Source: a virus
IMG/VR virus record: IMGVR_UViG_3300046512_000087
Coordinates: 29,404-93,403 of that record
Length of the DNA: 64,000 nucleotides
Reading direction: 5' to 3' (one strand)
Shown: piece by piece, positions 24,468 to 33,049 of the stretch
How positions within the stretch are numbered: the stretch's first letter is position 1
How the letters are laid out: each line of letters begins with the position of its first letter
Program-made: the position numbers and the translations under genes
The notes under the pieces: generated by a model
What the model saw: only the letters and a program-made list of their open reading frames with translations
Database searches by the model: none
Told to the model about the DNA's origin: nothing

Positions 24468-24617
24468 CTATTTCACCTTGACCCAGCGGATGGAGCAGTA
24501 CAGCAGTTCTCCCTGGCTACGGGTCTTTGGAGTCGTCAGCTTCTGCCGCACTGACTTCACTGTCCTCCAGGTTTCAGCTCCGTTACTCTTGCACAGGACT
24601 TGCAGACTCAGAGCCAT
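24468..24617 (-). CDS. Small hypothetical protein, 49 aa
   Basis: Starts MALSLQVLCKSNGAETW; basic, with a Cys and several Trp. The ATG lies within the end of the 140-aa gene. A TTG start at 24650 is an alternative. No family recognised. Confidence 0.55.
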   Translation of the reverse strand: MALSLQVLCKSNGAETWRTVKSVRQKLTTPKTRSQGELLYCSIRWVKVK

Positions 24618-25005
24618 GACTGAACGCCTTCTGTTGTGCTTTGCCGCCAAACAACATATTGGGAGACTTGTCGTAATACAACTCCCCGGTTTTGCGGAAA
24701 TATTTGTCGAAGTGTTTTCCGTCCTGCACTACCAGACCGAAAGTCATCATCCTTGACAGGACAGCGCCGACTGTACGTTCATGCTTGCGGGCAATAGTCT
24801 CAGCGTCATCCCCGCTGTTGAAGCATTCCACCAGGAATTCATTCTCGTCTCCCGCCCAAATTACCCCAGAGCGGGCGGGTGCCCCTGGCTTTGGCTTGCT
24901 GTACTTGGGGTGGACCTTTAATTCCGTCGTGGACTTCAGCTCTTTAGCAACCTTCTCTTCGAAGTCTTTGCCCTGTACTACTTTCTTGGCAAACTTCCTC
25001 ACCAT
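24583..25005 (-). CDS. Hypothetical protein with HTH-like segment, 140 aa
   Basis: Starts MVRKFAKKVVQGKDFEEKV with GGAGG 6 bases upstream, preferred over a start at 25065 that overlaps the previous gene. GDDAETIARKHERTVGAVLSRMMTFG (about 72-97) looks like a helix-turn-helix of the kind used to read DNA. Possibly a regulator. Confidence 0.65.
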   Translation of the reverse strand: MVRKFAKKVVQGKDFEEKVAKELKSTTELKVHPKYSKPKPGAPARSGVIWAGDENEFLVECFNSGDDAETIARKHERTVGAVLSRMMTFGLVVQDGKHFDKYFRKTGELYYDKSPNMLFGGKAQQKAFSHGSESASPVQE

Positions 25006-25006
25006 C

Positions 25007-25453
25007 TCAACCTCCGATTGGCTGCCAGCCCGCACCGATGTGGACTTCAACGCCTTCGATCTCACTCAGGTGGTCATCCTTGACGATCAACCGGCGCTCA
25101 CCCACGCACTCGTTATGTGGCCTGATGTTGCCTATGGCACAGAACAAGTAGTAGTCGAACTCATAGCAGCGCCCGTCGATACAGACGATGTACATACGGT
25201 CCTTGAGCTTGCCCCCTCCCAGGCGATAGAGCTTGATGTCACGGGGCTCTAGGGTTGGGTATAGGCCCTGAGCCTTGTAGCCCGCTGTGCAGCGTTTGCA
25301 GGGCTGGGCACCCAGTTCCTCGGGCCCTTGTACCGAGTGGGTAGCATCGAATGCATTGGTGCCACACAGGGCCTCACCGTTACGGAGGATGTGAGCTACC
25401 CGGCTTTGGTCGCCCCATTTGTTCTTGGCACAGAACCACCATACCCCGTTCAC
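25007..25453 (-). CDS. Hypothetical Cys-rich protein, 148 aa
   Basis: A 148-residue protein with scattered cysteines (ALCGTNAF, QPCKRCTAGYKA, VCIDGRCYEFDYYLFC). The CxxC pair near residue 52 suggests zinc binding. No family recognised. Overlaps the upstream gene by 4 bases. Confidence 0.7.
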   Translation of the reverse strand: MNGVWWFCAKNKWGDQSRVAHILRNGEALCGTNAFDATHSVQGPEELGAQPCKRCTAGYKAQGLYPTLEPRDIKLYRLGGGKLKDRMYIVCIDGRCYEFDYYLFCAIGNIRPHNECVGERRLIVKDDHLSEIEGVEVHIGAGWQPIGG

Positions 25454-25701
25454 TCTCCGGGTCTCCGGTGGGCCATGGATTTTGCCAGATCTTCCAGCCT
25501 CTGTTCTTCCTTCCAGAGCCGTTCCTCTTGGGCAGTGAGAACTTTCACCTTCAATTGCCCTGGCTGAGACAGGTGACCAAAGAACGGGTGATCAGGGTGA
25601 CAGCCCCCAGCCCAAGAGCGCACGGCTACACGCACGTAGTCTTCGGCGTTCTTTTTAGTCATGCCATTTAGGTCAGGGATTTCAACAAGGAATACAGCCA
25701 T
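25450..25701 (-). CDS. Hypothetical protein, 83 aa
   Basis: Starts MAVFLVEIPDLNGMTKKNAEDYVR after CCAATGGAGTGTGAA. A compact alpha/beta start, then a charged helix (AQEERLWKEEQRLEDLAKSM). First gene after promoter 25735-25762. Confidence 0.7.
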   Translation of the reverse strand: MAVFLVEIPDLNGMTKKNAEDYVRVAVRSWAGGCHPDHPFFGHLSQPGQLKVKVLTAQEERLWKEEQRLEDLAKSMAHRRPGE

Positions 25702-25734
25702 TTCACACTCCATTGGGTTTTGATGCCTTTGGTT

Positions 25735-25762
25735 ATCTTACCTTAGGCATCTGGTTTGTCAA
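25735..25762 (-). promoter_or_regulatory. Sigma-70 promoter next to a 14-bp repeat
   Basis: Minus strand TTGACA (25762-25757), 16-bp spacer, TAAGAT (25740-25735). A repeat lies 4 bp upstream. One of the best matches to consensus in the window. Confidence 0.88.
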
Positions 25763-25766
25763 ACCT

Positions 25767-25780
25767 TGCAATTGATTGCA
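25767..25780 (+). repeat. 14-bp dyad repeat, intergenic, at promoter
   Basis: Exact copy between the stop of the 52-aa membrane gene (TAATCC-repeat) and a -35 box. Confidence 0.95.
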
Positions 25781-25783
25781 GGA

Positions 25784-25942
25784 TTATTTCACCGGCTCCA
25801 GCGACTTGTCTTTCACCATGGTCAGCGGTGGGCTTCCCGCGTCTTTCTCCAACATGACGATGAAGAACACTGATACAACGAGGACAAACACCAAGGCAAA
25901 CAAGACCCGGATCTTCAACGGTATTACTCGACGAGATTTCAT
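25784..25942 (-). CDS. Small single-span membrane protein, 52 aa
   Basis: Begins MKSRRVIPLKIRVLF, then a clear membrane helix (LFALVFVLVVSVFFIVML, about 14-31) with positive residues on the N-side, and a short polar tail. The ATG overlaps the previous gene's TGA. Could be a superinfection or lysis helper, but nothing shows this. Confidence 0.7.
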   Translation of the reverse strand: MKSRRVIPLKIRVLFALVFVLVVSVFFIVMLEKDAGSPPLTMVKDKSLEPVK

Positions 25943-26238
25943 GTGGCTTCCTTAAAGACCTTGGTCGTGGTCTGTAGCTGTGCGAATAACCGGCACGCTG
26001 CCTTCCTGGCCAGTAGCTGTGCGCCTGGAGAATGATGGAACCGGTACAGAGTACCCGGCAACTGAACGACGTAGGGCGGGGCTGACAAGGGCTCTACCAA
26101 CATCAGGCCCCGCTCTTTATCACTTTCGTAACCGTAACACCCTGAGACCATCAACTCCAAGTCTAGTGCCTGCTCCACATGTAATATCTGTGGCTCAGTT
26201 AACTTTTCCAACTTTATTTCAACTTCTGGACAACCCAT
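25939..26238 (-). CDS. Hypothetical protein, 99 aa
   Basis: Starts MGCPEVEIKLEKLTEPQ, with GGAGTGCATGTT upstream. A beta-rich middle (GLMLVEPLSAPPYVVQLPG) and a basic helical end. First gene after promoter 26272-26299. Confidence 0.65.
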   Translation of the reverse strand: MGCPEVEIKLEKLTEPQILHVEQALDLELMVSGCYGYESDKERGLMLVEPLSAPPYVVQLPGTLYRFHHSPGAQLLARKAACRLFAQLQTTTKVFKEAT

Positions 26239-26271
26239 AACATGCACTCCATTGTTGGGTTAGTTCCCGTT

Positions 26272-26299
26272 AGTCTATCTAGTTGCCCTAGTTTGTCAA
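26272..26299 (-). promoter_or_regulatory. Sigma-70 promoter
   Basis: Minus strand TTGACA (26299-26294), 16-bp spacer, TAGACT (26277-26272). No 14-bp repeat beside it. The -35 overlaps the end of the DUF1353 gene. Confidence 0.75.
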
Positions 26300-26797
26300 A
26301 TTGGGCTTAGTTTGGTTGTAGCTCCAGTGCCCGCCAATACGCACGCCCGCCCAGAACAACCCCAGTGACCTCCACCGAGCTGTGCCATCACCGGTATGCA
26401 GGGCTCGCTCAAATAGGGCATCACAGTCCCGCCTGGACAGCTGGGCTAGGTCGTACTCCCAGTCATGGATAAAGGCCGGACCCATCCCGTACCCTACAAC
26501 CATGGCGTACAGGGCCAGGAACACTACAGAAGCAATCCCGAAACAGCTCACCAGCCATTCCCATTTGCGGGCGGCAAGAACAAAGATCAGAACAGCTGCT
26601 ACCACTGCCAGGGAGGCGGTCCACTGACAGAGCCTGCGTAGTATTCGGATGGAGGCCAAGTCACTGACATAGCCAGCCGGGCAGGTACGAAGACCATGCA
26701 CTGGATCATTGAAGGTCAGGTCCTCATTCAGGCGGAAAGTCCAGCGACTGATCTGCTGAACATTCGGTCTCCCTGAAAACTTCCCGACCGGGGTCAC
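26288..26797 (-). CDS. DUF1353 protein with inserted membrane helices
   Basis: A 169-residue protein with the DUF1353 elements VSDLASIR (about 44-51), AFIHDWEYDLAQLSRRDCDALFERAL (108-133) and a late R.GG.W. Between the first two lie two membrane segments (LAVVAAVLIFVLAA and CFGIASVVFLALYAMVVGYG). DUF1353 proteins of phages are thought to act near the cell envelope or in lysis, but no function is proven. Right after the tail-fibre genes. Confidence 0.75.
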   Translation of the reverse strand: MTPVGKFSGRPNVQQISRWTFRLNEDLTFNDPVHGLRTCPAGYVSDLASIRILRRLCQWTASLAVVAAVLIFVLAARKWEWLVSCFGIASVVFLALYAMVVGYGMGPAFIHDWEYDLAQLSRRDCDALFERALHTGDGTARWRSLGLFWAGVRIGGHWSYNQTKPNLTN

Positions 26798-27267
26798 GAT
26801 GGCAGTACCAAGGCAGGCAACTCGGCCAGGAACTCTTCCACGGTTGGCTGGGTGCGTTGTCCGCTCAGGACCTTGGCAAGCTGGTCATAAGCATACGCCC
26901 ACACCAGGGAACGCCACTCCCTGAAAGCCTTACCGTCCTCCTGGAACTTCGGTACTGCTGGCTCTTCCGCATAGCTCACGGCGGTAGAGATACTGTCGTA
27001 GCGGGCCTCCTGGGCAGCACCATCCAGCTTGGCCTGCACAGCTTGCTCGTACTGGGCGGTGATGTCTTCCGTGGTTGGGGGAACAGGCTGTGCAGGTGCT
27101 GGAGCTTCTGGCAAGACAACCCATTCACCGTACCAGATTGCTACCTCAGTGCCGGTCGTCTCAGGAGGGGAGGTAGAGGTGCTTCCCAGCGGCAAAGGCC
27201 CAAACTCGTCTACCTCTACAGTTCCTTTGTAGAGAAAATCAGCACCCCATAGGTACAAAGTAATCAT
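26794..27267 (-). CDS. Tail fibre assembly protein-like, 157 aa
   Basis: A 157-residue protein right after a fibre gene. The N-terminal half has a short beta region and a Pro-rich linker (PEAPAPAQPVPPT). The C-terminal half (residues 70-140) is a helical DxxAQxxRYDSISTAVSYAEE...FREWRSLVWAYAYDQL module seen in fibre chaperones, where the Tyr-Asp-S and W...W residues pack on the fibre tip. Likely helps fold or attach the fibre. Confidence 0.75.
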   Translation of the reverse strand: MITLYLWGADFLYKGTVEVDEFGPLPLGSTSTSPPETTGTEVAIWYGEWVVLPEAPAPAQPVPPTTEDITAQYEQAVQAKLDGAAQEARYDSISTAVSYAEEPAVPKFQEDGKAFREWRSLVWAYAYDQLAKVLSGQRTQPTVEEFLAELPALVLPS

Positions 27268-29336
27268 GATAGTACCTTCGCTTTGATATAAGCCTGCGTG
27301 TTTACGTTAACCGTAACTTCTGGAGTTACGAATTGAGTGGCTACGTCATACGGAACCCGTAAGAAGGTAGCGGCAATGGCAGTACCGTACGCCAGCTCTA
27401 CAAAAACCCCGGCGCCATACGCACCGACCTGCCAAGGAGCAGCCACGGGCAGCACTCGCTGTAACCAGGTCGCCCCATCTACCGAAGTTGCCGCCACGGC
27501 AGTACCATTGACTGCTGCGACAAATACACCATTACCAAACGCAAGGGTATACCAGTCGTCGCTAACCGGCATAGTCGCCCTGTTCCAGCCTCCTGTGCCG
27601 GACGATGAGTAATAAACGCCATCTGTGTACTCGCAGGTTACGACAAATACACCATTGCCATAGGCGATGGAAAGGATGGTATCCCCGGCAGTACCAGAGA
27701 TAGTCCGCTGCGTCCAAGTTATCCCGTCTGGAGAAGTTAAATAGAGGGGTACTCCGTAGGCTATCGCTACAAATAAGCCGTTACCGAAGATAACCTGAGT
27801 CCAGGAATAGACGGGTGTGGGAAGGGTGCGCTGCACCCATGTAATGCCATCCGTGGACGTAGCCGCAATAGTGGAGTCTTGGGCAATGGCTACAAACGTT
27901 CCGTTACCGTACGTGACAGATTTCCAAGTAGTCGTAGTTGGCAGAGTGCGTTGTGTCCAGGACGCCCCAAGGTTTGTGGAGGTGGCAGCAATAGCCGAGC
28001 CCGAGGCTACTGCAACAAAGACCCCAGCACCATACGCAATGGCTGCCCAGTTCGCGGAAACAGGAAGCGCTCGTTGCACCCACGCGCTGCCGTCTTGGGA
28101 GGTGGCAGCGATAGCCGAGCCGTACGCAATAGCTACAAACGACCCGGCATTAGAGGTTGACCTGCCATAGGTAGCGGCAATCCAATTTGCGCTAACTGGC
28201 AGCGCGCGCTGGGTAGTTAATGAATTGTACAGAATGCCTAGTACAGAAAATAACTCGGGGTAGCTACTCTGCAAGTACACAGTGTTGGCGGGCAGGTACT
28301 CAAGATTGGGTACGATGTCCAGCGTGATGCAGTTGCCAGGGGCGTTACTGTTGGTGCTGACCACTAAGAAAGTAGCGCCGCCGAATACGATAACACCCGT
28401 GTTATTCGCAGTAGGCATAGCCACGGATACCCAATTTACCCCGTCCGAGGTCATGGCTGTATTACCGCCAGTTTGGCTGGACGTCAGAAACACACCCCCG
28501 CCAAAGGCTATCTTATACCAACTGGACTGTATGGGCAGCACACGCTGTACCCAACTAATACCGTCAGTAGATGAAGCTACGATAGTCGAGCCCGAGGCTA
28601 CCGCCATAAACAGACCATTACCATAGGCTACAGCAGACCAAGCCGCAGACAGGGGCATACTTTGCTGCACCCAGGTGATTCCGTCTACAGAGGTGTACGA
28701 GACCGCGCTATTGGCAAGAATTGCCAGGAATTTCCCCCCACCGTACGTAATAGCTGCAATGCTGATGCTCGCTGGGAAGGCTCTTTGCACCCAAGTAATG
28801 CCGTCCGTAGAGGTAGCAAAAACAGTAGATGAGGTGTTATATGCCGAGGGGGTCGCTACAAACAGGCCCCCACCGTACACCAAGGTCGCCCAATATTGAG
28901 TAGATGGAAGGGTGCGCTGTACCCAAGTGATGCCATCCGTGGACGTAGCCGCTACGGCTGTATTGTTGCTAAGGGAGACAAAGACCCCTGCTCCGTACGC
29001 GATACAGGCCCACACACCAGACACTGGTAGTGCTTGTTGGGTCCACGTTAGTCCGTCCACAGAGCGTAAAGCTGTCGTGCTAGCGGTTCCAACTGTCAAG
29101 ACGTATGCCCCTGCGCCGTACGCCCCTCCTGTCCAGGCTGCACCAAGCCCGGTGGTTCTTGCTGTCGCTTTAAGCTGGGACGGTAGCTTACGAGTGGTGA
29201 GCAGAATATCGCCAATGGCTTGTCCCCCCGAAACTACGGGCACCCAACTATTGGCCGCGACACTCCAGGCGTACTGCTTTGTGGTATCTGCTGGCAGGTT
29301 CGCAAGGTTAGCCAGATTTCGTGATTGTCCAGGCAT
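27264..29336 (-). CDS. Tail fibre with beta-propeller repeats, 690 aa
   Basis: A receptor-binding protein made mostly of about twelve repeats of some 45 residues, each with YGxGxFVAxx, a variable strand, TSxDGxTWVQRxLP and W. This is an Asp-box/BNR-like blade pattern, so one or two beta-propellers are likely. In the middle is a tail-collar-like piece with YLPANTVYLQSSYPELF. The start reads MPGQSRNLANLANLPADT. It shares the YPELF element with the next fibre. ATG after GGAGAAAGAC. Confidence 0.8.
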   Translation of the reverse strand: MPGQSRNLANLANLPADTTKQYAWSVAANSWVPVVSGGQAIGDILLTTRKLPSQLKATARTTGLGAAWTGGAYGAGAYVLTVGTASTTALRSVDGLTWTQQALPVSGVWACIAYGAGVFVSLSNNTAVAATSTDGITWVQRTLPSTQYWATLVYGGGLFVATPSAYNTSSTVFATSTDGITWVQRAFPASISIAAITYGGGKFLAILANSAVSYTSVDGITWVQQSMPLSAAWSAVAYGNGLFMAVASGSTIVASSTDGISWVQRVLPIQSSWYKIAFGGGVFLTSSQTGGNTAMTSDGVNWVSVAMPTANNTGVIVFGGATFLVVSTNSNAPGNCITLDIVPNLEYLPANTVYLQSSYPELFSVLGILYNSLTTQRALPVSANWIAATYGRSTSNAGSFVAIAYGSAIAATSQDGSAWVQRALPVSANWAAIAYGAGVFVAVASGSAIAATSTNLGASWTQRTLPTTTTWKSVTYGNGTFVAIAQDSTIAATSTDGITWVQRTLPTPVYSWTQVIFGNGLFVAIAYGVPLYLTSPDGITWTQRTISGTAGDTILSIAYGNGVFVVTCEYTDGVYYSSSGTGGWNRATMPVSDDWYTLAFGNGVFVAAVNGTAVAATSVDGATWLQRVLPVAAPWQVGAYGAGVFVELAYGTAIAATFLRVPYDVATQFVTPEVTVNVNTQAYIKAKVLS

Positions 29337-29357
29337 GTCTTTCTCCGAAAGCGGTTT

Positions 29358-29371
29358 TGCAATTGATTGCA
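29358..29371 (+). repeat. 14-bp dyad repeat between fibre genes
   Basis: Exact copy between the two fibre genes, past the stop of the 773-aa gene. Confidence 0.95.
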
Positions 29372-29380
29372 GGAATCTGG

Positions 29381-31702
29381 TTACAGCTTGGCCCGGATAT
29401 AGGCGTTGAGGCCCTTGGTAGCTTTCACTGCCGGTGTCTTGAACTGCGTGGACGTGGTGTAGTTTGTGCTACGAGTCAGGCGGTAGTACACGGCAGTGTC
29501 AGCAGTAGTCTTGTCGTTACGCGCAATGCAGTTACCATCGGAATCAAACGTGTGCGAGATAGGGAACATCGCCCCGTAAGTGGTAACTCGGCTGCCTGTC
29601 CAGGTCTCGCCCTTGTCATAACTGACCCGGAGGTACGGGCCGGTGTAGATGACTATGGTGCCTTCGGGGGTGATGACGATGCTGTGACCGCCCCCGCGAG
29701 AGCCCTCCAGGTTGAGGGACTTCCAATTGATACCAGCATCGGTAGTGAGAAGTGTGCCAAGTCCTGGGCACACTGCGATAGTCATGCCTTGAGCGCTGTA
29801 CACCGTGGTTGCTGGCGCTGCACAGGAAATAGTCATGGTCCAACTGGTGCCGTTATCGTACGAGCCGCCAATGCCTGCAAAGCTCGGAGACACAGTAAAC
29901 CACGCGGAGATTCCGTCAGAGACGATCAAGTCTACGGGAACACCACCCGGTGTAGCGCCTACCGCAGTCCAGGTCGCGCCATTATCAGTGGAGCGATACC
30001 CTTGGCCGCCCGTGTCGCTACAGGCTACCCATACGCCCTTCTTGTCCGTATCGATGGCCCGGCAGGGTGCAAAAGTAGTAGGGTAGATGGCGGTAAAAGT
30101 AACTCCGTTATCGGTACTGCGATACACCCGAGCCCCGCCCGGAACCGTAACAACCCACACCCCTGCGCCATCAGTGGCTACTTGACCAAGGGCTGGTATC
30201 CCGGTGCCAGTGAGGGTGGCGATGTTGGTCCAAGTAACCCCGCCATCCGTGCTACGCCTCCCCACGCCCAAACCTGAACTCGTCGTGGTTCCTACAGCAA
30301 CCAGCACTTTGCTTTGCCCGGAGGCCATGGAATTTACGCCAGACTGGGTAGCTGTAGCCCAGGGAGTAATCGTAGTCCGCGCTGCATACTCGGCATTCGC
30401 TTCGATGTTGCCGACGATTGCAAAAAGTTCTGGGTAGGCAGCCTGGGTGTAAACCGTGCTCGGCAATACGTGGTTGGTCGGCGTAGTAGGGGAGGCGCTA
30501 TACAGCACATCGCCAATGGCTGCGGAAGACCCGGCTGTAGCGAAGGTCCCATCACCTCTCAAGAACTTAACCTGATCTCCCGCCACGGGGGTGGGCACAA
30601 GACCAGCCACACCGGCAGCACTGGCAGACGATCCGACCATCGCTGTAGCCAGCATAGACAACGTGGTGAAGGACATCACCGTCATCTTGTCAGCCAGCGA
30701 AGTTGATGCCGTGGTAAGGACAACTGTCGTGCCGTTGGTGGCCGTGTACTCGGATTTTTCCAGCAGGGCGCCAGACAACCAGACAATTGGGCTGGCTGTC
30801 CCAACAATATAACCCCCTGGGATGGTGAAGCTGGTCTGGCTGGCAGCAGTGGCCTGTACCTCAACCACACTCACGGCAGTAGAAGACGGGCTACCGGCTT
30901 TCTGGTAGTTGAACAGCCGCCATACGTTGGAACCCAAGTACACAGCCTCTACGGTGTCTCCCGAGGCGGTAGTGAGGGCGGCATTGCCTGGGACAAGCAG
31001 GGTGGAACTCGGTGTCAGGGCATATGCACCCTGGAAAATCAGCAGGCGGCGGATGCCGGTAGTGGGTGGCACGGCCATAGAACTGAACACGCCCCCGGCA
31101 CCGCTGGCATGAGAAACCAAAACCGTGTTGGCCAGGGTGTTGTAGCCAAGAACTCCGCTGGCGTCTACAGACAGGCCTACGGGTGGAGCCTCACCCAACG
31201 CAGAGGTCAGAGTACCCCCGGCAAACCCGATGATGCCTGTACCGTCAGCATGGATCGCCCCATCTACCTTCCACACTCCTGAGCCCAGGGAATGGAGGAT
31301 CACAGAGGCTCCAGCCAAGCACTGAAAGTCAATGGAGCCTGGGATGACGATGTTGGCGCTACTGGTCAACACCCGAGCAGAGCCCGCTCCAGTGAATTGA
31401 AGAATTCGGGTAGTGCCTTCCGGCATGGTCCCGAAAGAGGCAATGGCTACGTTGCCCGACAGACTCACCACGTTGGTGGTAGTGGTGCTCAGGTCTACGG
31501 CGCCCCCGGCAGGGATGGTAAGCACGGTGATCCCGTACCCAGCCAGATTTGCCAGCTTTGTCTTTTCAGTGGTCGTGTAGTCATTGGAAGACAGGCCGAA
31601 GCCTGTCGCCTTGTCCACTTTCCCGCTGAGCCCTGAAAGCAGGGACTTGATGTCTGCCCCAACGGACTGAGCCAGCGCAGTAACTCGGGTCGTCAGGCTC
31701 AT
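29381..31702 (-). CDS. Large tail fibre with Asp-box repeats, 773 aa
   Basis: A 773-residue fibre. The N-terminal part (residues 1-60) links to the base, with a TTEKTKLANLAG element. Ala/Ser/Thr-rich shaft regions follow, then a collar-like VLPSTVYTQAAYPELFAIVGN near residue 420. The C-terminal third has several STDGGVTWTN or STDNGATW Asp-boxes, forming a second sialidase-like propeller. It ends in a short basic tail. Likely binds surface glycan. Confidence 0.8.
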   Translation of the reverse strand: MSLTTRVTALAQSVGADIKSLLSGLSGKVDKATGFGLSSNDYTTTEKTKLANLAGYGITVLTIPAGGAVDLSTTTTNVVSLSGNVAIASFGTMPEGTTRILQFTGAGSARVLTSSANIVIPGSIDFQCLAGASVILHSLGSGVWKVDGAIHADGTGIIGFAGGTLTSALGEAPPVGLSVDASGVLGYNTLANTVLVSHASGAGGVFSSMAVPPTTGIRRLLIFQGAYALTPSSTLLVPGNAALTTASGDTVEAVYLGSNVWRLFNYQKAGSPSSTAVSVVEVQATAASQTSFTIPGGYIVGTASPIVWLSGALLEKSEYTATNGTTVVLTTASTSLADKMTVMSFTTLSMLATAMVGSSASAAGVAGLVPTPVAGDQVKFLRGDGTFATAGSSAAIGDVLYSASPTTPTNHVLPSTVYTQAAYPELFAIVGNIEANAEYAARTTITPWATATQSGVNSMASGQSKVLVAVGTTTSSGLGVGRRSTDGGVTWTNIATLTGTGIPALGQVATDGAGVWVVTVPGGARVYRSTDNGVTFTAIYPTTFAPCRAIDTDKKGVWVACSDTGGQGYRSTDNGATWTAVGATPGGVPVDLIVSDGISAWFTVSPSFAGIGGSYDNGTSWTMTISCAAPATTVYSAQGMTIAVCPGLGTLLTTDAGINWKSLNLEGSRGGGHSIVITPEGTIVIYTGPYLRVSYDKGETWTGSRVTTYGAMFPISHTFDSDGNCIARNDKTTADTAVYYRLTRSTNYTTSTQFKTPAVKATKGLNAYIRAKL

Positions 31703-31705
31703 GGG

Positions 31706-32242
31706 TTACGCCTTAGCAGCAGTGTAATCGGCCACGAAGTCGTGGTTGGTGTCGCCAACAGCAGCAGTGATTGCCGAAGTAACGTCGGCTGTAGCCACGG
31801 CGTCGATGTTGGAGCGAGCCTGGAGCTTCTGGGCAGAAGTCAGGGTCTGCACGTCATCGAAACGTACGCGGTTGTTGATCGCCGAAGCCAGGGTAGCAAG
31901 CTGGGCAGCATCACCCTCCAGCAGGTCCTGGAGTTCTTTCAACGTGTCGTAAGCCGCCGACGCGCCACCCAGAATAGCCGTTTGGATTTCAGTCTTGGCC
32001 AGGGCAATCGAGTCGAAGATCTTGTCGGCAGACCAAGTGACGAGAGTGTCACCGTTACCTGCGTTGTCATTGATCTGGGCACCCGCGCCACCAATGGCTG
32101 CGTACACCTCGTTCAAAGCCGCTACGAGGTTGCCCTTCGCAGTAGTGTTGAGCGCAGTAGTGTCACCGATCTTGTTGATCAGGTTCTTTACATCGCCGCC
32201 GACAGCCTGGGCCAACAGCGTAATTTTAGCGTCCATAGACAT
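31706..32242 (-). CDS. Fibre or tail accessory protein, 178 aa
   Basis: Starts MSMDAKITLLAQAVGGDVKNL, choosing the ATG with GAGGAT upstream. Residues 1-30 (TLLAQAVGGDVKNLINKIG) resemble the start of the neighbouring 773-aa fibre (VTALAQSVGADIKSLLSGLSG), so both may attach to the same place. The body has helical Ala/Thr/Asp-rich segments. A fibre base or linker is likely. Confidence 0.7.
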   Translation of the reverse strand: MSMDAKITLLAQAVGGDVKNLINKIGDTTALNTTAKGNLVAALNEVYAAIGGAGAQINDNAGNGDTLVTWSADKIFDSIALAKTEIQTAILGGASAAYDTLKELQDLLEGDAAQLATLASAINNRVRFDDVQTLTSAQKLQARSNIDAVATADVTSAITAAVGDTNHDFVADYTAAKA

Positions 32243-32246
32243 GGTT

Positions 32247-32483
32247 TTATCCTCGGGCAAGTAGGTAGGTCATCAGTGGATCGGGGGCAAATGTGTTGCT
32301 TACATACAGACCGCCATCCGTGCCTTCTTCCAGGCGATTATCTTCGTCCTGGCTGATGAACACGTTAGACAGAGGGGGTGGGGTTCCGACAAAGCCGCCT
32401 GTAAACGAGGTTTCAGACACCCCGCCATTGACCACAGTCACACAGGACAGCCCGCCGTGGATGAACCGGGTCTCTACCTTCAT
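32247..32483 (-). CDS. Small tail-region protein, 78 aa
   Basis: A 78-residue protein rich in Gly, Thr and Val (SFTGGFVGTPPPLSNVFIS), likely beta, which fits a virion component. Overlaps its upstream neighbour by 4 bases. Confidence 0.65.
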   Translation of the reverse strand: MKVETRFIHGGLSCVTVVNGGVSETSFTGGFVGTPPPLSNVFISQDEDNRLEEGTDGGLYVSNTFAPDPLMTYLLARG

Positions 32484-32794
32484 TTGGTCACCTCTGCTAC
32501 GCAGTGAAAGGTAACGGTTTCAGTAGAAACGATCTGGCCCACGGTGTTGGTGTACTCGACGTCGAAGCACAGGTCTCCCAACGGCCACAGCGCGGTGCTG
32601 GGCGCACTGGTCAGAACATACAGGCCCATGAACTCTTCACTTTTGGTCACGGTCAGCGTTTCTACCAGGAGATCCTTCTTACGGACCTGGGCGCGGATAG
32701 ACCAACCTTGGAGTTCTTGCAGTTTCCCGTCCACGCGAACTTCCCCGGTGAGTACCAGGGTATTTCCGCGCTTGTGGGTGAGTGAGGCAGTCAT
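32480..32794 (-). CDS. Hypothetical protein of the fibre cluster, 104 aa
   Basis: Starts MTASLTHKRGNTLVLTGEV, beta-rich (GWSIRAQVRKKDLLVETLTV), of the Ig-like or baseplate-domain look. Located first in the fibre cluster. The ATG at 32794 is preferred over a TTG upstream. A beta-sandwich virion protein is a reasonable guess. Confidence 0.65.
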   Translation of the reverse strand: MTASLTHKRGNTLVLTGEVRVDGKLQELQGWSIRAQVRKKDLLVETLTVTKSEEFMGLYVLTSAPSTALWPLGDLCFDVEYTNTVGQIVSTETVTFHCVAEVTK

Positions 32795-32847
32795 GGTGGC
32801 GTCCCGGCAATTCAACTCAGCAGAGTCTAATCAGGCCGGGGCCACCG

Positions 32848-32861
32848 TGCAATTGATTGCA
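32848..32861 (+). repeat. 14-bp dyad repeat, intergenic
   Basis: Exact copy in the 75-bp gap between fibre cluster and the 59-aa gene. Confidence 0.95.
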
Positions 32862-32869
32862 GGAGGGAG

Positions 32870-33049
32870 TTACAGTTGCTCTTTGCAGAAGTAAACGATT
32901 TTGGCGCGGGGCTTATCTTTTATCAGCTTCTCCACATACCGGTCTTTAGCCTTGCCACATAGTTCTTCCGTGGCCCAATACTGCTTCTTCACCGTACATT
33001 GTGGTTCCATGTAGGCGAGACAGGTCCAGACAATAAAAGCCCAATGCAT
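32870..33049 (-). CDS. Small Cys-containing protein, 59 aa
   Basis: Begins MHWAFIVWTCLAYMEPQCTV, a short hydrophobic start that could be a signal or anchor, then charged KKQYWATEELCGKAKDRY and KIVYFCKEQL. Four Cys suggest disulfides or export. The ATG overlaps the previous stop (TAATG). Unknown role. Confidence 0.7.
   Translation of the reverse strand: MHWAFIVWTCLAYMEPQCTVKKQYWATEELCGKAKDRYVEKLIKDKPRAKIVYFCKEQL

Noticed and set aside
27264-29336. Tandem DNA repeats as a possible CRISPR or satellite
   Set aside because: The repeats keep the reading frame and encode propeller blades; spacers are coding and variable as in protein repeats.
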